In this document: piece by piece, positions 17,570 through 25,462 of the stretch | Position numbering within the stretch: the stretch's first letter is position 1 | How the letters are laid out: each line of letters opens with the position of its first letter | Program-made: the position numbers and the translations under genes | The notes under the pieces: model-generated | The model's input: only the letters and a program-made list of their open reading frames with translations | Told to the model about the DNA's origin: nothing | The model's database searches: none | Source of the DNA: Bacteroidota bacterium | GTDB lineage: Bacteria > Bacteroidota > Bacteroidia > 2-12-FULL-35-15 | Direction: 5' to 3' | Assembly (NCBI GenBank): GCA_025363555.1 | Contig: JANYDQ010000040.1 | Location: forward strand, 1-33,078 | Length of the DNA stretch: 33,078 nucleotides

Positions 17570-19032
17570 TATTTTTCAAATAGTTTTAAGTTTTCCTGCA
17601 ATATCTGCATATCATCAAAAGGATATTTTACTCCGCTTATCTCCTGGTATTTTTCGTGTCCTTTGCCCGCAATAAGTATAATATCTCCGTGTTTGGCATA
17701 CGAACACGCTGTTTTTATTGCTTCTCCCCGATCAGTTATCGAAATTGTTTTTTTATTATTTACTGCATCCACCCCTTGTTGCATTGATTTAATTATTGTA
17801 TCCGGATTTTCACTACGTGGATTATCAGATGTAAGAATTACTTTATTACTTAAATCACATGCTATCTTGGCCATAATCGGCCGCTTTGCTACATCCCTGT
17901 CTCCTCCGCAACCTACTACAGTAATTACCTGTTCGTTCCCTGTTCGGATATCCATTATAGTTTTCAAAACATTTATTAATGCATCGGGAGTATGCGCATA
18001 ATCAACAATACCAACAATTCCATTAGTCGTTCTTAAATATTGAAAGCGACCTTCTACAGAACCTAATGAACTCAAAGTGGTAAGAACATTCATTTTATCT
18101 TCATTCAATAAAATTGCTGTTGCATACACAGCAAGTAAATTGTAAGCATTAAACTTTCCAATGAGTTTACTCCATACTTCCTGGCTGTCTATATTCAAAA
18201 GCAAACCGCTGAACTGGTTCTCCACCACTTTGCATTTAAAATCAGCCAGTGAAAGAAGGGAATATGTTTTTTTTATCGCTTTGGTGTTTTGCACCATTAC
18301 CTGGCCATTTGCATCATCCTTGTTAGTAAGAGCAAATGAGTCGGTGCCTAAATTGTCGAAGAATTGCTTTTTTGCTTTAATATACCCGTCAAAGGTTTTG
18401 TGATAATCTAAATGGTCATGCGTAATGTTAGTAAATACACCTCCAGTAAAATGAATTCCTGCAATACGATTTTGCACTACAGAATGAGAACTTACTTCCA
18501 TAAAACAATGTGTACACCCTTTCTCCACCATCTGATGAAGCAGTGCATTCAGTTGTATTGAATCGGGGGTGGTGTAAACAGAAGGAATGATATCATTGTT
18601 TATTTGATTTTTAACAGTTGAGAGTAATCCCGTTTTGTATCCTAGTTTTTTAAATAAATTAAATAAAAGGGTTCCCGTTGTGGTTTTTCCATTAGTGCCT
18701 GTTATACCCACTAATTTAATCTTTTCAGAAGGATTATCATAAAAATTACTTGCTATTATGCCTAGCGCTAATGTTGTATCTTTAACTTTTATGTAAGTAA
18801 TTCTTTCGTTTATTTCATTCGGCAGTTCTTCACAGAGTATTGCTATTGCACCGCCTGAAATAGTACTGCCTATGAAAACATGCCCATCGCTTTTGGTTCC
18901 TTTAACTGCGGCAAACAAACTGTCTTTTTCGATTTTTCTCGAATCGAAACTAATAGCTGTAATAGCCACATTTGTAGAGCCCACCACTTCCATTAAACTT
19001 ACTTTATATAAAATATCTTTTAATAGTTTCAT
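17569..19032 (-). CDS. murE: UDP-MurNAc-tripeptide synthetase MurE (mDAP type)
   Basis: MurE adds the third stem residue to UDP-MurNAc-L-Ala-D-Glu. The 487-aa product has the ATP loop TGTNGKTTT (111-119), the conserved block [20 protein letters not shown], and the specificity motif DNPR (403-406). DNPR is the form associated with meso-diaminopimelate rather than lysine, so the wall is predicted to be mDAP type. Two bases separate it from ftsI, and its stop overlaps mraY. In many bacteria murF would follow, but here it does not. Confidence 0.98.
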   Translation of the reverse strand: MKLLKDILYKVSLMEVVGSTNVAITAISFDSRKIEKDSLFAAVKGTKSDGHVFIGSTISGGAIAILCEELPNEINERITYIKVKDTTLALGIIASNFYDNPSEKIKLVGITGTNGKTTTGTLLFNLFKKLGYKTGLLSTVKNQINNDIIPSVYTTPDSIQLNALLHQMVEKGCTHCFMEVSSHSVVQNRIAGIHFTGGVFTNITHDHLDYHKTFDGYIKAKKQFFDNLGTDSFALTNKDDANGQVMVQNTKAIKKTYSLLSLADFKCKVVENQFSGLLLNIDSQEVWSKLIGKFNAYNLLAVYATAILLNEDKMNVLTTLSSLGSVEGRFQYLRTTNGIVGIVDYAHTPDALINVLKTIMDIRTGNEQVITVVGCGGDRDVAKRPIMAKIACDLSNKVILTSDNPRSENPDTIIKSMQQGVDAVNNKKTISITDRGEAIKTACSYAKHGDIILIAGKGHEKYQEISGVKYPFDDMQILQENLKLFEK

Positions 19033-19034
19033 TA

Positions 19035-21179
19035 CTATAATAATATCAATTCTATTTTAGTTCCTTTAGTATAGCTTGTTCCCGCAGCTAATGATTGCGA
19101 AGAAACTGCCCCACTACCAATAATTTTCACACGCATATATTTATTATTTTCCAATAAATATAAAATATCCCTTGCCGACATCCCAACTAAATCCGGCACT
19201 ATGCCGCGTTTCAAAGTTTCTTCAATATTTTTTGAAGAAATATGAACCGAAGAGGAATCAACAGATGAACCCGATACCCAATCCGATTTATCATCATTCG
19301 AACTATTTTTTACTTTTAATAAAGTCAGCACATTTTTAATATCCGATTGATAACCACTTTTTGTTTCCGGTGCTTTCAATGAATAAGAAGGATGAACAGA
19401 ATTAATTTCTTTATGAATTTCAAGGCTTGTTGAATACACTTTATCTGCAACATCTCTAAACACCGGACCGGCAACAGCACCACCATAATATGCATCCCCG
19501 CTGGGGGCACTTATCACCACTATACAGGAATATTTAGGATTATCAGCAGGAAAGTAACCAACAAAGGATGCCTGGTAGGTTACTTTAAAATCTCCTTTGT
19601 ATCCGCCTTTTTTAGCTTGCTGTGCAGTTCCTGTTTTACCCGCTATCTGATAACTGGCAGATTTCAATGCTTTTCCTGTTCCGTTCAAAACCACGCCTTC
19701 CATCATTTTCTTTGCTTTACTAATTGTAGCGGGGGAACAGATGGCTTCATTAATTACTTCGGTTGAAAATGTTTTTATCGTTTTACCACGATTACGAATT
19801 TCTTTCACAAACATGGGCTTAACCATCCTTCCGTTATTTGCTACAGCACTATAAAATGTTAATGTCTGCAAAGGCGACAAGGTTAATTCATAACCGATAC
19901 TCATCCAAGGTAAAGAAGTACTCGACCAGCTTTTATCCTGGGTATTCTTAATGTATGGGGCAGCCTCACCTGGGATACATGTTTTGAGAGGAGAACCCAG
20001 ATTCATTTTACACAAATGATCAACAAACTGCTGTGGTTTTGCATTATAATAACGCGTGATAATTTTTGAAACTCCCACATTGGAAGATAGTTCAAAAGCC
20101 TGCTGAACCGTTATTTTATTTTTTCCTTCTTCCGGATGATGAGAGTCTTTCATAATCCTGTCTGCATACTGATGAGTTCCGTCTTCAATATCCACTATAT
20201 CATTCAAACCCACATACCCGTCTTCCATTACAGATATTAAAGATGCCAATTTAAAAGTCGAACCGGGTTCTGTGGCAGCGCCTGCTGCGTAATTCAAATT
20301 CTCATAATAAAATGAAGTGTCTTTATTATTCCTTGTCAGGTTAGCCATTGCTTTTATTTCACCCGACTTTATTTCCATCAAAATCAAACAACCATGATCT
20401 GCACCGTGCTTCTTCAAACAATTCATAAGGGAATTTTCTGCAACGTCCTGCACATTAATATCTATTGTAGATACAATATCATTGCCGTCTTCCGGGTCCA
20501 CCTCGTTATCATCATTTATCGGTCTCCAAACATTTCCGGCAATTTTTTGCATCAACCGATGCCCGGTTTTCCCCAACAGAATACTATCATAGGCTTTTTC
20601 CAATCCGTATGATTTTCCATTTCCCTCTTCATTAAGCTTACCTATTGTGCGTGCTGCAAGAAATTGAAAAGGGCGTTCTCGTTTATTTGTTTGCAAGTAA
20701 ATAAATCCTCCACGGTTTTTTCCTTTCCGCAGAATTGGAAATTTTTTTATTTTTTGCAAATCGGTATAAGAAACATCTCTTTGCAAAACCACCCACCTGT
20801 CTTTATCTTTTCGCGCTTTTGTCAAATATTTTTTATATTCCTTTTGTGTTTTATCCTTAAATAAATTAGCCAGGCAAAACGAAAGGGAATCCACATTATC
20901 ATAAAAAACATCTTGTGTTATTGCTTCTGTATTTACATCCATCCCTACTTCAAAATAAGGCAACGAAGTAGCCAGCAAGCTTCCGTTAGCATCATAGATG
21001 TTTCCTCTTACCGCTTCAATGTCGAAATATTTTGTTGTGAAATTTTCAGCTTGCGCCCTCCATTTGTCCCCTTCAGAAAACTGGATGAAACATATTTTAG
21101 AAATAATAGCGACACCAAAAAGACATACCATAAAATATATGAGATATACACGCCATAATATGTCTTTTTTGACTTCCAA
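19035..21179 (-). CDS. ftsI: Septal transpeptidase FtsI (PBP3-like) with PASTA domain
   Basis: This bitopic class B penicillin-binding protein crosslinks septal peptidoglycan as partner of FtsW. The 714-aa product has one membrane helix (about 10-30) and a dimerisation/pedestal region opening with VRGNIYDANGSLLATS (58-73). The three transpeptidase motifs are present: STFK (307-310, nucleophile Ser307), SSN (365-367) and KTG (515-517). A single PASTA domain closes the protein (about 660-714, starting VPDLVGMSARDILYLL). The longer length relative to E. coli FtsI (588 aa) comes from PASTA plus a Ser/Asp-rich linker (620-650). It directly abuts ftsL with no gap. Confidence 0.97.
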   Translation of the reverse strand: MEVKKDILWRVYLIYFMVCLFGVAIISKICFIQFSEGDKWRAQAENFTTKYFDIEAVRGNIYDANGSLLATSLPYFEVGMDVNTEAITQDVFYDNVDSLSFCLANLFKDKTQKEYKKYLTKARKDKDRWVVLQRDVSYTDLQKIKKFPILRKGKNRGGFIYLQTNKRERPFQFLAARTIGKLNEEGNGKSYGLEKAYDSILLGKTGHRLMQKIAGNVWRPINDDNEVDPEDGNDIVSTIDINVQDVAENSLMNCLKKHGADHGCLILMEIKSGEIKAMANLTRNNKDTSFYYENLNYAAGAATEPGSTFKLASLISVMEDGYVGLNDIVDIEDGTHQYADRIMKDSHHPEEGKNKITVQQAFELSSNVGVSKIITRYYNAKPQQFVDHLCKMNLGSPLKTCIPGEAAPYIKNTQDKSWSSTSLPWMSIGYELTLSPLQTLTFYSAVANNGRMVKPMFVKEIRNRGKTIKTFSTEVINEAICSPATISKAKKMMEGVVLNGTGKALKSASYQIAGKTGTAQQAKKGGYKGDFKVTYQASFVGYFPADNPKYSCIVVISAPSGDAYYGGAVAGPVFRDVADKVYSTSLEIHKEINSVHPSYSLKAPETKSGYQSDIKNVLTLLKVKNSSNDDKSDWVSGSSVDSSSVHISSKNIEETLKRGIVPDLVGMSARDILYLLENNKYMRVKIIGSGAVSSQSLAAGTSYTKGTKIELILL

Positions 21180-21608
21180 TTATTTAATCTTTTTAGATGT
21201 TGTGTTATCTGCTGTAACTATTATTTTCTTAGGAGGCACCACCGATTCTTTGATCCCTGTTTGCTGTTTTGCTAATGCTTTGGCAACTTCTGTTTGCTTA
21301 CTTTTAATAACAAGTGAATCTTTTACTACAATATATTGTGTTCGTAATTCTTTTATTGCATTTGTTAAGCGGTTTACTTTTCTTACCTGGTCGTCTGCAT
21401 AATAACCATTGGCTATGTAACAGATAGAAAGAAATGAAAGAAAGAAAATAAACGGCAAGTTTTTTAATGTTGTTTCTTTTGAAAGGAAATTTCCGCTAAA
21501 AACATTTGCAACCGAACGTACCACCTTATTATCCTTACTTACCTTCGCAGACTGAACAGGTTTTGCTTCCTCTTCCGCTTTCAATGGTTCTTTAAATTTA
21601 TTTGCCAT
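21180..21608 (-). CDS. ftsL: FtsL-like divisome protein
   Basis: This 142-aa bitopic protein has a charged cytoplasmic N-terminus of about 50 residues rich in Lys/Glu, one membrane helix (about 51-70, LPFIFFLSFLSICYIANGYY), then a predicted coiled coil (VRKVNRLTNAIKELRTQYIVVKDSL). Size, topology and position between rsmH and ftsI identify it as FtsL, which pairs with FtsQ and activates FtsW/FtsI. Sequence conservation is low, as usual for FtsL, so the call rests largely on context. The long cytoplasmic extension is common in Bacteroidota versions. Confidence 0.85.
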   Translation of the reverse strand: MANKFKEPLKAEEEAKPVQSAKVSKDNKVVRSVANVFSGNFLSKETTLKNLPFIFFLSFLSICYIANGYYADDQVRKVNRLTNAIKELRTQYIVVKDSLVIKSKQTEVAKALAKQQTGIKESVVPPKKIIVTADNTTSKKIK

Positions 21609-21637
21609 TATTCGTTACCGGTTTTTAGATCTTGCAC

Positions 21638-22534
21638 TTATTTTTTTTCTGCTATTCTTAATTTCGCACTGCGCGCGCGGCTATTTTCTTCGTTTTCTTT
21701 GGCGCCCGGTACTATTGGTTTTCGGGTTATCTGCTTAAAAGGTGCTAATTGGTTTCCATAAAAATCTTTTTCCACCTCACCTTCAAATTTTCCACTACGC
21801 ATTATATTCTTTACTAAACGATCTTCTAATGAATGATAAGAAATTACAACAAGTCTTCCGCCTGGTTTTAAAATATCAAGGCTTTGCAAAAGCAATTCTT
21901 TTAATACCTCCAATTCCTTATTCACTTCTATCCTCAATGCCTGGAACACCTGTGCATAGTATTGATTTTCTCTTCCCTGCTTCACACATTTTTCAATTGC
22001 TTCTTTTAAATCATTTACCGTTTCAATATGTTTTTCTTTTCGCGAATTAAATACAGAATATGCTAACCGCCCTGCATTATCCACTTCTCCATACAACTTG
22101 AATATTCGTTTTAATTCTTCCTCACTATATGTATTTAAAACATCTGCTGCCGTAAGTTTGGAATTACTATCCATTCGCATATCCAATTTCGCATCAAACC
22201 GTGTAGAGAAACCTCTTCCTGCTTCATCGAACTGGTGAGACGAAACTCCTAAATCAGCAAGTAAACCGTCAATGGGCAGAGCGTTGTACATTTTTAAAAA
22301 GTTTTTTAAATATTTAAAATTTTGTTTTATTAAAACAAATCGCTCATCTTCAATTTTATTTGTTAAAGCATCGTCATCCTGGTCAAAAGCATACAACTTA
22401 CCTGTAGTTAACTGCCTTAAAATTTCCCTGGAATGCCCCCCACCTCCAAATGTTACATCTACATAAATTCCTTCCGGATTAATATTTAAGCCATCAATAC
22501 ACTCTTTTAAAAGAACGGGATTATGATACTTCAT
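21638..22534 (-). CDS. rsmH: 16S rRNA m4C1402 methyltransferase RsmH
   Basis: RsmH (MraW) methylates N4 of C1402 in 16S rRNA using S-adenosylmethionine. The 298-aa product starts MKYHNPVLLKECIDGL and has the SAM loop VDVTFGGGGHSREIL (25-39). It continues with LLADLGVSSHQFDEAGRGFSTRFDAKLDMRM and ends with RKPIVPGAKENEENSRARSAKLRIAEK, all diagnostic for the family. It is the second gene of the operon, 3 bp after mraZ and 29 bp before ftsL. Confidence 0.98.
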   Translation of the reverse strand: MKYHNPVLLKECIDGLNINPEGIYVDVTFGGGGHSREILRQLTTGKLYAFDQDDDALTNKIEDERFVLIKQNFKYLKNFLKMYNALPIDGLLADLGVSSHQFDEAGRGFSTRFDAKLDMRMDSNSKLTAADVLNTYSEEELKRIFKLYGEVDNAGRLAYSVFNSRKEKHIETVNDLKEAIEKCVKQGRENQYYAQVFQALRIEVNKELEVLKELLLQSLDILKPGGRLVVISYHSLEDRLVKNIMRSGKFEGEVEKDFYGNQLAPFKQITRKPIVPGAKENEENSRARSAKLRIAEKK

Positions 22535-22537
22535 TGT

Positions 22538-23002
22538 TTAATTATCAGAAGGCGTAATTCCTCCCATTACATCTTCTGCTAATTTTTCGAAATCTGCTGT
22601 GCCACTATTAATAAATTTCTCATACGCCTTTTTATCCCATATTTCAATTCGGTCGCCTGCTGCTGCCATTACTACACTCTTGGTAATTTTTGAAAATGCC
22701 ATCATATCTTTGGAAATCAGCAAACGTCCGCTCGCATCCAGCTCAACAGGTACTACACCGTAATTAAACATCCTGATAAACTCTACATTCTTTTTGTTAA
22801 ACCTGTTCAGTTTGTTTACTTCTTTCACCATTCCATTCCAGGTAGCGATAGGGAACAACTCGAGAGACTTACTAAAAATGCTGCGCTTCATCACAAAACC
22901 ATCTTTCAGTTCTTTAGTTAGCTGGTTTTTGAACGCAACAGGAAGCATTACGCGACCTTTCGCATCTGCACTGCATTCATAAACTCCAAATAAGCTATCC
23001 AT
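22538..23002 (-). CDS. mraZ: Transcriptional regulator MraZ
   Basis: MraZ is a ring-forming DNA-binding protein of the AbrB/SpoVT swapped-hairpin class that controls the dcw operon through repeats ahead of its own gene. I chose the ATG at 23002, giving 154 aa starting MDSLFGVYECSADAKGRVMLP, because family members start this way. The 18-residue extension to 23056 (MVKSGKIIF...) has no family match and would run over the MraZ boxes. Two tandem half-domains carry the family motif twice: DAKGRVMLPVAFK (about 12-24) and DASGRLLISKDM (around 95). It is the first gene of the operon. Confidence 0.95.
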   Translation of the reverse strand: MDSLFGVYECSADAKGRVMLPVAFKNQLTKELKDGFVMKRSIFSKSLELFPIATWNGMVKEVNKLNRFNKKNVEFIRMFNYGVVPVELDASGRLLISKDMMAFSKITKSVVMAAAGDRIEIWDKKAYEKFINSGTADFEKLAEDVMGGITPSDN

Positions 23003-23041
23003 GGTTATTTTTTTTGCCGGTGTAAAACTAAAAATAATTTT

Positions 23042-23067
23042 CCCACTTTTTACCACAATCTACCACT
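23042..23067 (-). promoter_or_regulatory. MraZ operator: three GTGG boxes at 10-bp spacing
   Basis: On the minus strand, AGTGGT (23062-23067), TGTGGT (23052-23057) and AGTGGG (23042-23047) recur exactly every 10 bp, 40-65 bp before the mraZ ATG. MraZ is known in other bacteria to bind direct TGGG/GTGG repeats of this period upstream of its own gene. An autoregulatory operator is therefore the natural reading. No perfect TAnnTTTG is evident beside it. Confidence 0.75.
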
Positions 23068-23188
23068 TTGTTGAAAACTTTTGTCAGAAACATTATTTCC
23101 AATTTGTAATTAATAACGTTGCAACACAGTGATGATATACTGTTGAAGCTTTTTAAAACTTATTTTTTGCGGTGGGAGAAAATACCCG

Positions 23189-23221
23189 TTTGTTGACGAG
23201 AAAGGATAGAAATACATTTTG
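23189..23221 (+). promoter_or_regulatory. Candidate promoter of the pabB-like gene
   Basis: TTTGTTG (23189-23195) is followed after 17 bp by TACATTTT-G (23213-23221), one mismatch from TAnnTTTG. Transcription would start near 23227, leaving an untranslated leader of about 90 nt before the ATG at 23315. Confidence 0.4.
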
Positions 23222-23314
23222 AAGAAGAAACACAAAAGCCTGACAATATTTTTTAATTTCGCATGCTTTCATTCTTCACCCCAAACTGGTGATACAAATG
23301 ATGAAAGATTTATC

Positions 23315-24616
23315 ATGCTCCAGGAATTAAAATACACTGCTTCACAAAGCACCGACATCAATATTGAATGGCTAAACAGCCGCTTCAATAAAGTTTGCGT
23401 TTTTGATTCTAATGAAAAATATAATTCTAAAAACACATTACAGTTTTCTAAACTAATTGCTGTGTGCTCTGCGGAAGAGTTGACTTTAAATGATCGAAAG
23501 AATATATTTGAGCAGCTACAGGAGTTTTATGATAAAAGAAAAGGATGGTTGTTCGGATATATAACCTATGATATAAAAAACAACATTGAACATCTTCATT
23601 CCGAAAATAGTGATGGCTTGGGTTTCCCGTTGCTGCATTTTTTCGCTCCCAAAGTAGTTTTAGAAATTATTGCCAACGCGGTTTCGGTTTTTTATGATGA
23701 TGATTTTATTTCGAAAGAAGATGCAGAAGAAGTTTATTATATGAGTTTCTCAGCTAAAATTGAAAAAGAAAAACAGGAATTACCAGGAATTAAAATTCAT
23801 TCTAAAATAACAAAGCAGGAATACATTAATTCTGTAAACGCATTAAAACAGCATATTCATAAAGGAGATATTTATGAAGTTAATTTTTGCAGGGAGTATT
23901 ATTCGCAAAACGCAAAAATTAATCCTTTGGAAGTATATAAAAAGTTGAACGAAATTTCCCGCGCCCCTTTTGCAACTTATTGTAAATTTGATACCCACTA
24001 TGTCATTGGTGCCAGTCCTGAACGATTTATAAAGAAAAGTGGTAACAAGTTGATTTCGCAGCCCATTAAAGGAACAATTAAACGTTCGGAAAACAAAATC
24101 GAAGACGAAGAACTAAAACAGGAACTACTAAACAATGAAAAAGAAAGAAACGAAAATATAATGATTGTGGATTTGGTAAGAAATGATTTGTCTCGGGTAG
24201 CTACGCGCGGAAGTGTACATGTGGATGAACTGTTTGGTATTTATAGTTTCAAACAGGTCCACCAGATGATTTCTACTATTAGCTGTGAAATAAAAGAAAA
24301 CACCTCATTTACTGACATTTTAAAAAGCACCTTCCCGATGGGCTCTATGACCGGTGCACCAAAAGTAAGTGCAATGAAACTGATAGAACAATATGAAACC
24401 ACTAAACGGGGTTTGTATTCCGGAGCTGTTGGGTACATAGCACCCAATGGTGATTTTGATTTTAATGTACTTATACGCAGTATTCTCTATAATTCTGAAA
24501 ACAACTATTTATCCTTTATGGTGGGCAGTGCTATTACTGGCAAAGCAGATGCAGAAAGAGAGTATGAAGAATGTTTGCTGAAAGGAAAAGCAATGTTTGA
24601 GGTGTTGGGGAAATGA
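23315..24616 (+). CDS. pabB: Aminodeoxychorismate synthase component I (PabB-like)
   Basis: This chorismate-utilising enzyme adds ammonia to chorismate to give 4-amino-4-deoxychorismate for folate. I chose ATG at 23315 (433 aa, MLQELKYTAS) over the TTG at 23219, whose 32 extra residues lack family support. Family motifs are GDIYEVNFCREY (184-195), GASPERFIK (232-240), IMIVDLVRNDLSRV (282-295), and FPMGSMTGAPKVSAMKLIEQYE (340-361). The motif PIKGT (250-254) carries Lys252, the form found in aminodeoxychorismate synthase; anthranilate synthases have PIAGT. The glutamine amidotransferase partner (PabA) and the lyase (PabC) are not adjacent, so they must lie elsewhere or be shared with tryptophan synthesis. 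It is divergent from the dcw operon. Confidence 0.9.
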   Translation: MLQELKYTASQSTDINIEWLNSRFNKVCVFDSNEKYNSKNTLQFSKLIAVCSAEELTLNDRKNIFEQLQEFYDKRKGWLFGYITYDIKNNIEHLHSENSDGLGFPLLHFFAPKVVLEIIANAVSVFYDDDFISKEDAEEVYYMSFSAKIEKEKQELPGIKIHSKITKQEYINSVNALKQHIHKGDIYEVNFCREYYSQNAKINPLEVYKKLNEISRAPFATYCKFDTHYVIGASPERFIKKSGNKLISQPIKGTIKRSENKIEDEELKQELLNNEKERNENIMIVDLVRNDLSRVATRGSVHVDELFGIYSFKQVHQMISTISCEIKENTSFTDILKSTFPMGSMTGAPKVSAMKLIEQYETTKRGLYSGAVGYIAPNGDFDFNVLIRSILYNSENNYLSFMVGSAITGKADAEREYEECLLKGKAMFEVLGK

Positions 24617-24744
24617 TTCTAAAATAAAATCAATAAGAAAAAATAGGAACGGAATTAGGAACGGAATTTATCATCGTAAAAAAATGATGTTGAGCCTGTT
24701 TTTGCAAACATTAAAAACAATAAAAAGTTTAAAAGATTTAATTT

Positions 24745-24787
24745 AAGAGGGGTTAGTCCATTGGAAATTTATTTCCTTTTTTATTTT
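24745..24787. repeat. Dispersed intergenic repeat, copy 1
   Basis: The pattern agaggggttag-tccattggaaa-tttatttcc followed by a T/A-rich tail resembles copy 2 at 25354-25410 (agaggggagcc-atcggaag-tacatttcc). Both sit in intergenic DNA flanking the same small secreted-protein gene. Similarity is partial. Confidence 0.4.
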
Positions 24788-24902
24788 TAAAAATCTTCAC
24801 CAAAAAAATAGAATGTCCTTTTGTGCCAGACTTTTTTTATTTCCTTAAGTTGTTTTTTTCTATTTAATGTTCCATAATTATTTTTTTATAAAAATTAAAA
24901 TC

Positions 24903-24910
24903 TACATTTG
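24903..24910 (+). promoter_or_regulatory. -7 element before small secreted protein gene
   Basis: TACATTTG matches TAnnTTTG exactly, 16 bp before the ATG at 24927. The position expected for the -33 TTG is only T-rich. The predicted transcript has a leader of about 10 nt. Confidence 0.5.
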
Positions 24911-24926
24911 TACATTCATAAAAAAC

Positions 24927-25235
24927 ATGAAAAAATATTTATTTACTTTTCTCTTCGTTTCATTTACCACTTTTTCTTTTTCCCAGGATAGTGCAAAAGA
25001 AATTGCTGCACAACCCAATTTTAGCCAAGATGCCATTAAATATTATTTCAAGTCGTCCGAAAGCAGTCATTTGTCGAGCAAGGAACAAAACTGGAGTTTT
25101 TCGTTTATAAGCGCTGACAAAAAAAAATTACAGAAACTGGCAGACGAACTGAACCAGGGACAAACCAAACCAAAGGCAATAGAACACCGCGAAAGCATGT
25201 TTATTTTTACATTAAAAGGAAAGAATGAAATATAA
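24927..25235 (+). CDS. Small secreted protein of unknown function
   Basis: I chose ATG at 24927 because it gives a clean signal peptide (MKKYLFTFLFVSFTTFSFSQ, cleavage after about residue 19-20) and lies just after a -7 element. The earlier ATG at 24867 would overlap the promoter. The product has 102 aa. The mature part of about 82 residues is polar, with a predicted helix (SADKKKLQKLADELNQ) and a C-terminal strand (SMFIFTLKGK). It has no cysteines, lipobox or recognisable domain. It should be periplasmic or surface-exposed. I cannot assign a function. Confidence 0.7.
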   Translation: MKKYLFTFLFVSFTTFSFSQDSAKEIAAQPNFSQDAIKYYFKSSESSHLSSKEQNWSFSFISADKKKLQKLADELNQGQTKPKAIEHRESMFIFTLKGKNEI

Positions 25236-25332
25236 TCCCGAAACGCTTTTTAATCGTATCCGGGAACTAAATAAAACAGCAGTTAGGTTTGGAATACAAG
25301 GGCTGACTTCGTTTTATGTGGATACTTTGTAA
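25225..25332 (+). CDS. Possible 35-aa ORF overlapping the secreted protein gene
   Basis: An ATG frame of 36 codons starts 11 bp before the end of the preceding gene and reads MKYNPETLFNRIRELNKTAV then RFGIQGLTSFYVDTL. The composition is protein-like, with balanced charges and an amphipathic start. There is no own promoter; any translation would be coupled to the upstream gene. It could also be a leftover tail of a lost gene. I do not recognise it. Confidence 0.25.
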   Translation: MKYNPETLFNRIRELNKTAVRFGIQGLTSFYVDTL

Positions 25333-25349
25333 ACTTTAAATCAAACCAC

Positions 25350-25410
25350 CTCTAATAGAGGGGAGCCATCGGAAGTACATTTCCTGGATAAGAAATATAT
25401 TTATTTTTTG
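25350..25410. repeat. Dispersed intergenic repeat, copy 2
   Basis: This copy begins with a small palindrome, cctctaatagagg (25349-25361), then gagccatcggaagtacatttcc and an AT-rich tail. It parallels 24745-24787. A further cccctctccttgggatagggaa segment follows at about 25424-25445, similar in style to the ggaggattcaaggagagggg at 6239-6258. Confidence 0.4.
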
Positions 25411-25462
25411 CATCTTACCTCATCCCCTCTCCTTGGGATAGGGAATCAAGGGAAGAATTGCT

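Larger units (their letters stand above)
23003..23314. other. Divergent control region between mraZ and the pabB-like gene
   Basis: This 312-bp gap holds the MraZ boxes near mraZ and a candidate plus-strand promoter near the other end. I found no gene in it. The reading frames extending into it from both sides use upstream starts (TTG at 23219, ATG at 23056) that lack family support. Confidence 0.6.
24617..24926. other. Intergenic region with short repeats
   Basis: No gene is evident in these 310 bp. A 12-bp direct repeat, aggaacggaatt, occurs twice head to tail (24645-24668). Near 24745-24787 is a sequence similar to one at 25354-25410, listed separately. A perfect -7 element for the next gene lies at 24903. 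Confidence 0.6.

Noticed and set aside
23003-23056. Upstream start for mraZ adding 18 residues
   Set aside because: The extension has no MraZ similarity and covers the operator boxes. MDSLFGVYE is the family-like start.
23219-23314. TTG start extending the pabB-like protein by 32 residues
   Set aside because: The extension overlaps the candidate promoter and lacks family similarity. ATG at 23315 is preferred.
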